A stretch of 33,477 nucleotides of DNA from Chloroflexota bacterium (GCA_002718455.1 PBER01000001.1:20095-53571), one strand, 5' to 3'. Shown: positions 8,963 to 19,302, counted from the first letter of the stretch. Translations and numbers: made by a program. The notes: generated from the sequence alone by a model not told the origin.

Positions 8963-10267
8963 TCAAATGGATTTTCTTAGATTTCGAGCAAAAAACCAAG
9001 CAAACCAAGCTTCAAAAAACAACGTTAATCCCCAAGCTAGTCCACCCACCATAGGCCCCGAACTCTTATATAACAATATACCAGTATAAAGACATATAAT
9101 TAATACTCCAAAACGACATATATTTATGTAAATAATAGAAGTTGTTATTTTTGAATCCATAATTAATCCAACATAAAGTTGTTCCATGACCAAAAAAGGA
9201 GGCAAAAATGATAATATTCTAAAAACTAAAAGTGAGTTAGACGCAAATTGATGATCCAGTCCTAAAATTTTTACAAAGATTAGAGAAGAAATGGGGTCAA
9301 CCCAGCCTGCAATTAAGCATATAAACAATGTTATAAATCCAATAATATATGAAAAGTTTCTTATTTTTATATAGTTATATCCATTTGTCAATAAAGATAA
9401 AATAGTTGATTGACAACCATTAATGGCAAAACCTAGTGTTCCAAAAATACCAAAACCTACACTCACTGAAGCAATAGATAATTCGGGATTTTCAAATCTT
9501 GATAAAGTAGCATTTACTAGAGGAAAGGTTATACCTGGCAAAAATGCTGCAAAAAGCAATGGATAAAAAAATTTGAACAAAAATATCATATTTAAGTCTT
9601 TCTGAAAAATTTTACTTTTATAATCCCAAAGTTGTTTTCTAACTAAATATGCAATAAAAATTGTTTCGAGTAAGGTTGCTATTGAAAAAGATAAAATCCC
9701 AATTAAATAACCATCGTATCTCATAAAAAAAATAAATATGGCTATTAATATAGTTGCTATAAAACTAAAAATTGTTCCTCTCCAAATATTTTTAGATTCT
9801 TTTGAAACTATAGCAATTCCATAAAAATGCATTTTCAAAACTAATATGAAAGGAATAAAGAAAGAAAGTTTCAAGGAATGGTTCACTTGTGATAATAAAT
9901 CTCCTGATAAACCAAAAATCAATTTTAACAAATAAATATTTAACGGTGTAAAAAAAATCAAAACAGATAGGATTGTACATAACAATCCAACTAATAAAAC
10001 AAAATAATGGATAGTTATTTTATTAAAGTTTTTATAATAAACTATGGTTAATTGCTGAATCCTTAAATGTGGCAATCCTATAAAAAATATAATAGACATA
10101 GATATTGCGTAAACGCTTATAGACAATTCTGGGTTTTCCGTCCTCCCCATAAAGGAATTCAAGATTGGAGAAAGAAACAAATTTGCCGATAAGCTTATAG
10201 CTGTTGGAATTAGTATAGACAAACCGATTATAAAAAAATTATCAAATTCTAAATATTTTTTTAACAA
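8963..10267 (-). CDS. MATE-like polytopic membrane protein
   Basis: 434 aa, about 12 hydrophobic helices, with two-fold internal similarity (GRTENPELSISV vs SRFENPELSIAS). Confidence 0.6.
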   Translation of the reverse strand: MLKKYLEFDNFFIIGLSILIPTAISLSANLFLSPILNSFMGRTENPELSISVYAISMSIIFFIGLPHLRIQQLTIVYYKNFNKITIHYFVLLVGLLCTILSVLIFFTPLNIYLLKLIFGLSGDLLSQVNHSLKLSFFIPFILVLKMHFYGIAIVSKESKNIWRGTIFSFIATILIAIFIFFMRYDGYLIGILSFSIATLLETIFIAYLVRKQLWDYKSKIFQKDLNMIFLFKFFYPLLFAAFLPGITFPLVNATLSRFENPELSIASVSVGFGIFGTLGFAINGCQSTILSLLTNGYNYIKIRNFSYIIGFITLFICLIAGWVDPISSLIFVKILGLDHQFASNSLLVFRILSFLPPFLVMEQLYVGLIMDSKITTSIIYINICRFGVLIICLYTGILLYKSSGPMVGGLAWGLTLFFEAWFAWFFARNLRKSI

Positions 10268-10268
10268 A

Positions 10269-11300
10269 TTATGCTTTCAATATTGAAAATTTAATATTCC
10301 CAGTTTTAATAACTTTATTTGAAAGAAATCCACTAAATTGATCAGAAGAAATTGTTATCAAATCGTCAGAGTCATATTTCCATTTTCTGGTGGAAAAAGA
10401 TAATTGACTTGTTCCAAAAAAATGTAGATGTATATCTCCAGGGATTCTATGTATGTCATACTTAAAGTGGTGATACTCCATATTTGAAAGACTATGAGAC
10501 ATAAATTCTTCACCTGACTTCAAATTGCCACTATCGTAAATTATTGAACCCTGTCTTTTAACATTACATTGCAAAGTGATATCATCAAAATTCAATTCTG
10601 TATCCAACTCAGGACCTATAGAACAGTTTCTTAATTTTGAGTGTGCTAAATATAGATAATTGATTTTCTCTGTTTCATGGTCAGAAAATTCATTGCCCAA
10701 AGTGAATCCAACACGAATCGGATTTTTATCTTTACTAATGAAATAACAGCCTACTACTTCAGGCTCTTCTCCTCCATCAAGAGAAAAATTAGGTAATTCT
10801 ATTACTTCATTTGGACCTTTTAAATTGTGCCCATTTCCTTTATAAAACCATTCAGGAGCTACTCCTATTTTCCCTTGTGGTGGTTTCCCTCCTTTTAATC
10901 CCATTTGAAACATCTTGGCAGAATCAGTTTGATTTTTATTTTTATCATCTTCATTATGCATCATATCTCTTGATTTTACTGAACCAGTATGAGTCAATCC
11001 GGTCCCAGATATAAATGTTCTATATGGATCTGGATGATCAATGGGCATTAATAACCTGGGAACCCTTTTATCATCTTTATCATTAAGGATATCTTGGTAA
11101 CTAAAGTCTAGTAGTTTAGATTTTTCAGATAAATCATTGATAAAATTATTTAGATCATTCCCATTATTCAAAGAAGCAGATATCAATTCATATGTAGAGC
11201 CATATTGGTTTTCTCCAGAACTTAAGTTTAAAATTTTGTCTCCAGTTAATAAACCAACAATTCTTTTGCCATTACTTTGAGCTAATTGAATTAATTTCAT
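10269..11300 (-). CDS. AraD1/GguC-like protein, fumarylacetoacetate hydrolase superfamily
   Basis: MKLIQLAQSNGKRIVGLLTG..., RTFISGTGLTHTGS, SLDGGEEPEVVGCYFI, GNEFSDHETEK match the AraD1-type FAH fold. Confidence 0.82.
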   Translation of the reverse strand: MKLIQLAQSNGKRIVGLLTGDKILNLSSGENQYGSTYELISASLNNGNDLNNFINDLSEKSKLLDFSYQDILNDKDDKRVPRLLMPIDHPDPYRTFISGTGLTHTGSVKSRDMMHNEDDKNKNQTDSAKMFQMGLKGGKPPQGKIGVAPEWFYKGNGHNLKGPNEVIELPNFSLDGGEEPEVVGCYFISKDKNPIRVGFTLGNEFSDHETEKINYLYLAHSKLRNCSIGPELDTELNFDDITLQCNVKRQGSIIYDSGNLKSGEEFMSHSLSNMEYHHFKYDIHRIPGDIHLHFFGTSQLSFSTRKWKYDSDDLITISSDQFSGFLSNKVIKTGNIKFSILKA

Positions 11301-11347
11301 CTTCTGCCTCTAATAATTAATAATAGTGAAAAGTAGTAATTATTTTT

Positions 11348-11387
11348 TATATATTATTTTATTCTAATAATAATAAAATAATATATA
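11348..11387. repeat. 16-bp perfect inverted repeat (8-nt loop) between divergent genes
   Basis: TATATATTATTTTATT (11348-11363) and AATAAAATAATATATA (11372-11387) are exact reverse complements. Confidence 0.7.
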
Positions 11388-11414
11388 TAACAAATTTCAA
11401 AATAATATTACAAA

Positions 11415-11837
11415 ATGAAAAAAATATTGGTTATTAACGGACCTAACTTAAATATGCTCGGGAAAAGAGAACAAAAAATCTATGGTGATAAAACGCTTGA
11501 AAAAATCAATGCTTCTTTAAATGTATTAGCAAAATCAAAAAATATTGATTTAGAATTCTTTCAAAGTAATCATGAAGGTGAAATAATTGATAAAATCCAT
11601 AATTTAAATAGCAAAATAGATGGTTGTATTATAAATGCTGGTGCCTTGACTCATTCTTCAACTGCACTCCACGATGCCATAAAATCAGTAGAATTCCCGT
11701 TCATAGAAGTTCATATGTCTAATATTTATGCCCGAAAAGAATCATGGAGACATACATCACTGATTTCTCCAGTTGTTGTAGGTACAATTCAAGGATTTGG
11801 TGAAGACAGTTATAAGGTTGCTCTAGATCTTATTTAA
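11415..11837 (+). CDS. aroQ: Type II 3-dehydroquinate dehydratase
   Basis: ILVINGPNLNMLGKREQKIYG, QSNHEGEIIDKIH, INAGALTHSSTALHDAI, EVHMSNIYARKESWRHTSLISP. Confidence 0.97.
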   Translation: MKKILVINGPNLNMLGKREQKIYGDKTLEKINASLNVLAKSKNIDLEFFQSNHEGEIIDKIHNLNSKIDGCIINAGALTHSSTALHDAIKSVEFPFIEVHMSNIYARKESWRHTSLISPVVVGTIQGFGEDSYKVALDLI

Positions 11838-11844
11838 AAACTAA

Positions 11845-12372
11845 TTAGAAATTTTCTCCCCATTTTTCTAGAGAAAAATGATTTTCCATTTTATTTCTTG
11901 TTCGTTCTTTAGGCGTTTCGGAAGAGTCGGCCTTGTGTCCAACAACTAACAAAAAAGCAATCTTACTTTCATCAGGGATTGAAATAGCTTGTTTTACTAA
12001 TTCTTCGTCCCATCCTCCAATTGGATGAGTTTCTAAATGTAATTCTGTTGCTTTCAACATAGCATTTTGTCCAGAAAAGCCTATGTCTAGAAATATTTTA
12101 GGGTTAAAATCATCTTCAATTATTGTTGTAGCAAAAACCAAAATTAATCCAGCATTTTTTGCCCATATTTGATTGCCTCCTGATAACGCAGAAATAATTT
12201 TATTGAAGTTTTTAGTTCCATGCTCTATTCCAATAATCTTCCAGGGTTGACCATTTCTTGATGATGGAGCCCACATACTTGCATCTATTATTTCTTTTAT
12301 CATTTGAGATGAAAGTTTCTTAGGTAAAAATGATACTGAACTTTTTCTTTTATAAATAAAATCCTTAGACAT
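11845..12372 (-). CDS. Nitroreductase family protein
   Basis: IIDASMWAPSSRNGQPWKIIGIE and the FMN-binding nitroreductase layout. Confidence 0.88.
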   Translation of the reverse strand: MSKDFIYKRKSSVSFLPKKLSSQMIKEIIDASMWAPSSRNGQPWKIIGIEHGTKNFNKIISALSGGNQIWAKNAGLILVFATTIIEDDFNPKIFLDIGFSGQNAMLKATELHLETHPIGGWDEELVKQAISIPDESKIAFLLVVGHKADSSETPKERTRNKMENHFSLEKWGENF

Positions 12373-12464
12373 ATTAACCTTATCGTTTAATTGTGATGTT
12401 GAATTTGACTGTAATTATTTTACTATAAAATATAACAGAAATAACATTTCAAAAAGGATATAAA

Positions 12465-13079
12465 GTGATTTATGAGTTTAGAACTTATCAAATATCTACG
12501 GGAAGTTTAAATAATGTATTAGACAAATTCCGGGAAAAAATAAATGCTAGAAATAAAATATCAAAATTAGGGGCTTTTTGGTACACAGAAATTGGTCCGC
12601 TGAATGAAATAATTCATGTATGGCCTTATGATGATATGGAACATAGAAATAGATCTAGAGAACAAGCAATTAAAGACAAAGTATGGCCTCCAGATTCAGC
12701 TAAATATATGGTTACAATGAATACGGAGTTTTGGAAACCAGTTTCATTTAGTCCAGAATGGAATGAAAGGCATATAGGTCCTTTTTTTGAAATGCGAATT
12801 TATACTTTTCCTTTTAATGAAATTGACAAAATGCTTCCAGCTTGGGAAAAAAAAATAGACGATAGAAATAAATTGGCTCCCTTGGTGGGCGCATTTATTT
12901 CAGAAGTTGGAGATGTAAACAAATTTATGCATATATGGGCCTACAAAAGTCTTCAACATAGAACAGAAGCAAGAGAAAAATTTGCATCTATTGGATGGCC
13001 TCCAAAATCCGAAGCTAAACCCCCTGTTAAAATGGAAAATAAAATAGTCTTGCCTAGTGATTTTTCACCAATTCAGTAA
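12465..13079 (+). CDS. NIPSNAP family protein, two tandem NIPSNAP domains (GTG start)
   Basis: IYEFRTYQISTGSLNNVL...WYTEIGPLNEIIHVWPYDD and EMRIYTFPFNEIDKML...FISEVGDVNKFMHIWAYKS; SD AAGGA upstream of GTG. Confidence 0.88.
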   Translation: MIYEFRTYQISTGSLNNVLDKFREKINARNKISKLGAFWYTEIGPLNEIIHVWPYDDMEHRNRSREQAIKDKVWPPDSAKYMVTMNTEFWKPVSFSPEWNERHIGPFFEMRIYTFPFNEIDKMLPAWEKKIDDRNKLAPLVGAFISEVGDVNKFMHIWAYKSLQHRTEAREKFASIGWPPKSEAKPPVKMENKIVLPSDFSPIQ

Positions 13080-13082
13080 ATT

Positions 13083-13541
13083 CTATGAACCAATAAAATT
13101 TGATTGCCTCCAACACTCGTAAGCAACTACAGAAACAGAATTACAGATATTGAGTGATCTTATAGAAGGAGCCATTGGTATCTTTATAATATTATTAGGA
13201 TTGTATGCATCCAAAATTTCAGGATCTAAGCCTTTACTCTCTGGGCCAAAAATGAATGTGTCATTAATAGTAAAATCACATTCTGAATAATATTTTTCAG
13301 CTGAAGTATCTGTAAGATATATATTTGAGTTATCAATATAACTAATACATTCTGATAAATTCTTGCAAATTCTTACATCACACAAATCAAAATAATCAAG
13401 TGCAGCTCTTCTAAGATTACTATTGTTTAAATCAAATCCTAGAGGTTTTATAAGAAAAAGATTTGCATTTAAATTGGCGCATAATCTTATTATATTTCCT
13501 GTATTATGCGGTATTTCAGGATTATAAAGAACTATATTTAT
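13083..13541 (-). CDS. trmL: tRNA (cytidine/uridine-2'-O-)-methyltransferase TrmL-like (SPOUT), apparent ATA start
   Basis: The frame extends upstream of the track ORF: (I/M)[60 protein letters not shown]..., then [15 protein letters not shown]...[24 protein letters not shown]. No ATG/GTG/TTG is available in frame between the upstream stop and this N-terminus. Confidence 0.85.
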   Translation of the reverse strand: MNIVLYNPEIPHNTGNIIRLCANLNANLFLIKPLGFDLNNSNLRRAALDYFDLCDVRICKNLSECISYIDNSNIYLTDTSAEKYYSECDFTINDTFIFGPESKGLDPEILDAYNPNNIIKIPMAPSIRSLNICNSVSVVAYECWRQSNFIGS

Positions 13542-15586
13542 CTTCCCACTCCTATTTCATTATTAATTTGTTTTTGAAGTAATTCAATATCATCAGCGGG
13601 AAGATTGCAAACATTGTTTTTACACAAATAAACAGTTGTTTTTTTATTATTTGTTCTACCTTTAAAAAGAGGTGAATCAAAACTATTATCATCTAAATCA
13701 TTTGCAACGATTATAGAATTTGGGATATAAGTTGATAGTATCAACTTTTTTGCTTCACGAAAGTAATCACTCTCCCTATCCCCTGTAAAAACAATATCGA
13801 TATTATCATCGTGTAATTCTGAATATAATAAAAACCAATTTGGTGTGTCTAATGGTGAATTCGTTAATATTGGAGAAACTTTTTCCATTGATTTGTTTAC
13901 TATAGAAAAATATTTTTGTTCATTATTCATTCTATATAATTTATAACAATTGGAAGCAGCTATTGCAGCTGCGTTAGGCATCATAGGATCATAAAATGAT
14001 CTTGGCCTTAAAATTAAATCTGACATTTCAGTCGTATCAAAAAAAACCTTCTCTTTTTCATCCCAAAAATTTTCAATTGTTTCATCACAGAAATTCTTAG
14101 CTAGGTGATACCATTTTGATGATAATGTAGAATTGTATAAATCGAGTAAAGCTCTCGTAAAATAAGAATAATCTTCAAGGAATGATTGTGAATAACCAAT
14201 GCTATGAAACAATAATTTTCCCTTAGTAAGATTTTTCATTATTGAATAGGTAGTATTTTCTGCTTGATCTAGATAGATTTGATTTTCAGTTGCATCATAA
14301 GATTTGCATAATCCTGAAATTACTAGAGAATTCCAAGATAATATAATTTTTTTATCAATATTAGGTTTAATTTCTTTTTCTTTGTATGAAATCATTTTTG
14401 ATTTTACCAATTCAATAGATTTATTTATTGAATCCACATCTTTATTAAATTTCTCAGAAATATCCTTAATTGAACTCTTTATACTTAATATATTTTTACC
14501 ATCTAAATCCCCTTCAGGGGTAATATCCCATAATTTCTTAACCATAGTAAATTCATCTTTAGATAAAATTGTTTCTAATTGATGATAATCCCATAAATAA
14601 AATTTACCTTCTTCGCCATCTGAATCTGCGTCTTGACTTGAAAAAAACAAATTTTTATCATTTTTCATTTCCTTAAGTAAAAATGAAATATTTTGCTTAA
14701 TGTTAATTAATATTTCTTTATTCTTGGTTATTTGATATGAAATAGATAATAACCTTATTAGTAGGCCATTATCATATAGCATTTTTTCAAAATGAGGTAT
14801 TTTCCACGCTCTATCAGTAGAATATCTAGAAAATCCACCTCTTAGTTGATCAAATAACCCTCCTGTAATCATTGAACCTAATGATAATTGAGCCATATCT
14901 AAATAATCATCGTGATTATATCTTTTAGATAATTTAAGTAAAATTTCTAGTTTAGATACCTCTGGAAACTTAGGTTTTATACCAAAACCACCTTTTTCAT
15001 AGTCAAAAATGTTATTTATTTCATCTGACATTTTGTCATATAGGTTATGAACTTTTATCTTTTGTGTACTACTTTGTGTAAAATATTTCTTTAGGTTTTC
15101 ATATACGAGTTCTGAGTGCTTATATACGCTCTCTTTATCTCTTGAATATATTTCTATAATTTTTGCTAAAACTTCAGTAAATGATGGATAATGACTATTT
15201 GGCTTAGCTGGGAAATAAGTTCCAGCAAAAAATGGCATCCCCTTTTCATTTAGAAACAATGTCGCAGGCCATCCTCCGCTACCCGCAATCATTTGTACTG
15301 CAGCCATGTATAAAGAATCTATATCTGGCCTTTCCTCTCTATCAACTTTTACAGAAATAAAATTTTTGTTTAATATATCAGCAGTGAATTTATCCTGAAA
15401 AGACTCTTTTTCCATTACATGACACCAATGGCAACTTGAGTATCCTATAGATAAAAAAATTGGTAGGTTCAGTTTTTTTGATAATTGAAATACTTCTTCT
15501 GACCATGGATACCAATTTACAGGATTCGTTGAGTGTTGTAAAAGATATTCTGATTTCTCAAAAGCTAGTTTATTTTTATTTTTCAA
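13538..15586 (-). CDS. Thioredoxin-domain protein, YyaL/DUF255 family
   Basis: [44 protein letters not shown] and the C-terminal six-hairpin-glycosidase-like region. Confidence 0.93.
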   Translation of the reverse strand: MKNKNKLAFEKSEYLLQHSTNPVNWYPWSEEVFQLSKKLNLPIFLSIGYSSCHWCHVMEKESFQDKFTADILNKNFISVKVDREERPDIDSLYMAAVQMIAGSGGWPATLFLNEKGMPFFAGTYFPAKPNSHYPSFTEVLAKIIEIYSRDKESVYKHSELVYENLKKYFTQSSTQKIKVHNLYDKMSDEINNIFDYEKGGFGIKPKFPEVSKLEILLKLSKRYNHDDYLDMAQLSLGSMITGGLFDQLRGGFSRYSTDRAWKIPHFEKMLYDNGLLIRLLSISYQITKNKEILINIKQNISFLLKEMKNDKNLFFSSQDADSDGEEGKFYLWDYHQLETILSKDEFTMVKKLWDITPEGDLDGKNILSIKSSIKDISEKFNKDVDSINKSIELVKSKMISYKEKEIKPNIDKKIILSWNSLVISGLCKSYDATENQIYLDQAENTTYSIMKNLTKGKLLFHSIGYSQSFLEDYSYFTRALLDLYNSTLSSKWYHLAKNFCDETIENFWDEKEKVFFDTTEMSDLILRPRSFYDPMMPNAAAIAASNCYKLYRMNNEQKYFSIVNKSMEKVSPILTNSPLDTPNWFLLYSELHDDNIDIVFTGDRESDYFREAKKLILSTYIPNSIIVANDLDDNSFDSPLFKGRTNNKKTTVYLCKNNVCNLPADDIELLQKQINNEIGVGR

Positions 15587-15596
15587 AGGATCATCC

Positions 15597-16352
15597 TTAA
15601 AAATCTATATCAATAGCAATTGGACAATGATCTGAGCCCATAATCTCCGAATATATAAATGCATTATTCAAGTTTTCTTTTAAACTTTTTGAAATACAAA
15701 AATAATCAATTCTCCATCCGATATTTCTTTCTCTCGCTCTTCTCATATAACTCCACCAAGTATAATTATCTCCTTCGGAGTTAAAAAATCTAAAAGTGTC
15801 TATAAATTCATTGGAGACAATATTATCAAATCCTATTCTTTCTTCTTTAGTGAAGCCAGCATTTCTGGTATTTGATTTAGGATTTTTCAAATCAATTTCT
15901 TTATGAGCTACATTTAGGTCTCCACAAAATATAACAGGCTTATCCAATTGTAATTCATTAACGTAAGACAAAAAATCTACATCCCATTCTTGTTGTCTAT
16001 ATCCTAATCTAGAAAGATCACGCTTGGAATTGGGTGTATAGACATTAACAAGATAAAAATCTTGATATTCCAATGTGATCACTCTTCCTTCATCATCATG
16101 TTTAGATATACCTAAACCATAATTCTCGTTTAATGGAATATCTTTTGATAAAACAAGAGTTCCTGAATAACCCTTTTTTTCAGCACTATTCCAATATTGA
16201 GTATAATCAGGAGTAATCAAATCAACCTGATCAGTAGATGCTTTAGTTTCTTGAATACAAAAAATATCAGCGTCTATGTTTTGAAAGAAAGTCATGAAAT
16301 CCTTTTTTAAACATGCTCTGATACCGTTAACATTCCAAGAAACTATTTTCAT
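15597..16352 (-). CDS. xth: Exodeoxyribonuclease III family
   Basis: [63 protein letters not shown]. Confidence 0.95.
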   Translation of the reverse strand: MKIVSWNVNGIRACLKKDFMTFFQNIDADIFCIQETKASTDQVDLITPDYTQYWNSAEKKGYSGTLVLSKDIPLNENYGLGISKHDDEGRVITLEYQDFYLVNVYTPNSKRDLSRLGYRQQEWDVDFLSYVNELQLDKPVIFCGDLNVAHKEIDLKNPKSNTRNAGFTKEERIGFDNIVSNEFIDTFRFFNSEGDNYTWWSYMRRARERNIGWRIDYFCISKSLKENLNNAFIYSEIMGSDHCPIAIDIDF

Positions 16353-16590
16353 ACATACTCCTATAGATATTTATTTGAATGACTAAAAAATCTATTAGCC
16401 ATAGGATTAATTATCAATTAATAACAAATGATGTCAATTTTGACCAATTTTTAAATTCTAAAGTGTAAAAATTCTTTATATTTTTTCAATTTTCTCGACC
16501 AAACTTGTAATAAAATTTATATTTTTTTGACCAATAAATAGTATATATTTATATTGAAAAAGATAAAAATAATCAATTTTAATAAACTAA

Positions 16591-17625
16591 ATGGACAAAT
16601 TTAAATCAATTTTTAACTATAAAAAAGGTAGCATAGGGCTCGGAAACTCTCGAGAAAAAAAGGAGTTTTTGCAGGCAATGGCATTTATGTACATAGCTTC
16701 CTGTGGGGGTGAAGCAAGGTATAGGGACGTTATAGAGGCTATAGAGATAAAGATAGACTCCAAAATAGCACGAAGAAACATTAGAGGTGCGATCACAGAC
16801 TTAAAAGACCGATATCCAGTCGAATATCTTCAAAATAAACAAATTGAATATCTTAAGATAAATAAAAATAAACTAAAAAAAGAAATTTTATCCAAATCTC
16901 AATCAAACATAATCAAACATTTATATAAATCTTCAAGTGATATCAGAAATTTTTTCCTTAATGATTTTTATATCAATGAACGTCAGTTTTATAGATATAT
17001 GAATGGAGAAAGAGTAATAATAAACGAAGAGAAAATTCTGACCTTAGCAGCTTATATTTCAACAAAATTAGCTGATGATAAAAGATTTAAGTACTACCCC
17101 ACTTTTAGTTTGGAATTATTGGAATCCCAAATAGGATATATTTTTTGTAAAACTACCCCCCTGATAGTGGTAAATCCAAAATTAGAAGAAATTTTAGCTC
17201 TAAGTTTTATGATGAATTCAAAATTATTGTTTTTTTATCTTACTAGATTATCTAAAGAATTGAACTTTTCATCTGAAGAAGCATTTGAAATTATAACTAC
17301 TCTATCTAAAGAGGAAACAAGAAATATTTCATTTGATTTAAATAATTACAAAAATTTTTATAATATGATGGATGAAAACGGAGATTTTATAGACATACAA
17401 ACTATAGAACGCTCCGGACAGTTAGGAATAAAAGAAAAAATTAAATTAATTCCACAGATTGAAAAGGATATTTTTTCTTCTATGCCTTTATTGTTTATAG
17501 AATGTTGGGAACTTTCAAAATCCCTTCTTGAAAAACTTCGGATTGAAATTAACAGACAACACAATAATAAGACAATTAGGAAAAGAGATTTGTTAAACGA
17601 TAAACTTGCTAGTTATTTTCAATAA
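16591..17625 (+). CDS. Uncharacterised protein; possible N-terminal winged helix
   Basis: 344 aa uninterrupted ORF. The N-terminus (EFLQAMAFMYIASCGGEARYRDVIEAI...ARRNIRGAITDLKDRYP) looks wHTH-like; the remainder matches nothing I recognise. Confidence 0.7.
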   Translation: MDKFKSIFNYKKGSIGLGNSREKKEFLQAMAFMYIASCGGEARYRDVIEAIEIKIDSKIARRNIRGAITDLKDRYPVEYLQNKQIEYLKINKNKLKKEILSKSQSNIIKHLYKSSSDIRNFFLNDFYINERQFYRYMNGERVIINEEKILTLAAYISTKLADDKRFKYYPTFSLELLESQIGYIFCKTTPLIVVNPKLEEILALSFMMNSKLLFFYLTRLSKELNFSSEEAFEIITTLSKEETRNISFDLNNYKNFYNMMDENGDFIDIQTIERSGQLGIKEKIKLIPQIEKDIFSSMPLLFIECWELSKSLLEKLRIEINRQHNNKTIRKRDLLNDKLASYFQ

Positions 17626-17693
17626 AATATATTAAATTACAAAGAATTTATAATATCATAATTTAAGTTGTTTAAACAAAAAGGTGGCGAATC

Positions 17694-18287
17694 ATAAATC
17701 AAAAGATTAAAGAAAAAAATGAAAAACTTATACTTAGTGTAAACAGATCAATATTAATAAAGCTATCTATATCACTTTCTTTAATAATTCTTACGGTAGT
17801 TTTTGCTCAACTCAGATTCTTCATACCAGGAAACCCTGTACCAATAACCTTTCAAACTTTAGGAATATTACTTATGGGAGGGTTACTTGGTCCATTTTGG
17901 GGGCTAGGAACCTCAACAGTGTATGTTTTATTAGGTATGATGGGCTTGCCGGTCTTTCAAGGTGGAAATGGTGGATTTGACTATACCTCGGGAGTTACCG
18001 GAGGTTATATTATTGGGTTTATACTATCTACATTTACCGTTGGTTGGCTATTTAGGATCGGTTTAGATCGATCAAAGTCATTATGGGCTTATATTATAGG
18101 AACAATGATAATTTATGTACCAGCAATAATCTGGCTTTCAGTATTTGATTTTGGATGGCCTAAAGAAGGTGAAATGCTATCGCAAGCAGTTTATCCATTT
18201 GTTATTGGAGATCTGCTGAAAGCTGTTATAGCTTCTTTGTTTACAATTTCTTTTTCTATGATTAGTAAGAATTTATCGGAAAAATAA
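17694..18287 (+). CDS. bioY: Biotin transporter BioY (S-component), apparent ATA start
   Basis: The frame continues upstream of the track ORF: ...LIILTVVFAQLRFFIPGNPVPITFQTLGILLMGGLLGPFWGLGTSTVYVLLGMMGLPVFQGGNGG. No ATG/GTG/TTG in frame between the TAA at 17673 and the ATG at 17874; AGGTGG SD 6 nt before ATA. Confidence 0.8.
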   Translation: MNQKIKEKNEKLILSVNRSILIKLSISLSLIILTVVFAQLRFFIPGNPVPITFQTLGILLMGGLLGPFWGLGTSTVYVLLGMMGLPVFQGGNGGFDYTSGVTGGYIIGFILSTFTVGWLFRIGLDRSKSLWAYIIGTMIIYVPAIIWLSVFDFGWPKEGEMLSQAVYPFVIGDLLKAVIASLFTISFSMISKNLSEK

Positions 18288-18292
18288 ACTGA

Positions 18293-19207
18293 TTATATTC
18301 TTGGTACCTTATATTTGTTTAATAGAATATCAAGCTCTTTAAATCTTTCCTTTGAAGGCCTCCTAGATGGAGGTCTGGGGGGTCCAGCATTTAGTCCAAT
18401 AAGTTCCATAGCAGCCTTGATGAACGGCCCTTCCCCACCAGTTTCTTTAACTACTTTACCTACCCATTCTCTCCACTCATACTTGAATCCACCCAAAAGT
18501 TTCTTGGCAGTTTCATAATCTTTTACTAACAATGCATCCCAAATTTTTTCAGGATATTCTGGCCAAAAACTACTTAAATGTGTTATAAATCCTTTACCTC
18601 CATAAATTGTACTGAGAATATGGTTTCCTGAATTATCTATCATGCTGACTTTATTAGAATATCTATTCAAGCCTTCCTTAAACAACTCTATATTACTATG
18701 GCTCCATTTTATAGAAATTACATTTGGGATATCAACAAGTTGATCTAGAAGGTCAAAATCCATGATAAATCCATCCCACCAAGTATGATAAATCATAAGT
18801 TTTATATCACTCTCTTTTGCAACATTAATAAATAAATCCTTAACATCTTGTGCAGTTGGAGTATAGTAGTAAGTTGGACCCAGTTGACATCCATATACAC
18901 CAGATTTCTCAGCGTGTTTAGCTAAATTAATGATTTCTCGCCAGTCAGTATGTTGAATAGAGGTTAGTACAGGTACTTCATTATTAGCAGATTCTACGGC
19001 TTTATCCATTAATTTTTTTCTTTCGGGGATATTCAGAACAGGATGTTCTCCTCCTGCTCCACCTATAAGAAGAGTTGCTCTATTATTTATTATTCCTCTA
19101 TCAATCATAAAACGTATGTTTTTTTCAAAAGAATTATAATCAATTGAAAAATCATCGTTGAATGGAGTAGCAACTGCTACCATTGGGCCAACTAGTTTGT
19201 CGTTCAT
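18293..19207 (-). CDS. Dihydrodipicolinate synthase/N-acetylneuraminate lyase family aldolase
   Basis: GPMVAVATPFNDDFSIDYNSFEKNIRFMI, LLIGGAGGEHPVLN, QLGPTYYYTPTAQDV, VISIKWSHSN. Confidence 0.85.
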   Translation of the reverse strand: MNDKLVGPMVAVATPFNDDFSIDYNSFEKNIRFMIDRGIINNRATLLIGGAGGEHPVLNIPERKKLMDKAVESANNEVPVLTSIQHTDWREIINLAKHAEKSGVYGCQLGPTYYYTPTAQDVKDLFINVAKESDIKLMIYHTWWDGFIMDFDLLDQLVDIPNVISIKWSHSNIELFKEGLNRYSNKVSMIDNSGNHILSTIYGGKGFITHLSSFWPEYPEKIWDALLVKDYETAKKLLGGFKYEWREWVGKVVKETGGEGPFIKAAMELIGLNAGPPRPPSRRPSKERFKELDILLNKYKVPRI

Positions 19208-19302
19208 AAAATTCCTACTTTTTTTGTTTTTTTTATCTAGTATTAAACTCTAATATAAAAAAACTAATTATAAATAATTATTTTTCATTATAAAATCTTA
19301 TT

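Noticed and set aside
12465-13079. Duplicated NIPSNAP domains as a recent tandem duplication
   Set aside because: Two-domain NIPSNAP proteins are a normal architecture and the halves are clearly diverged.
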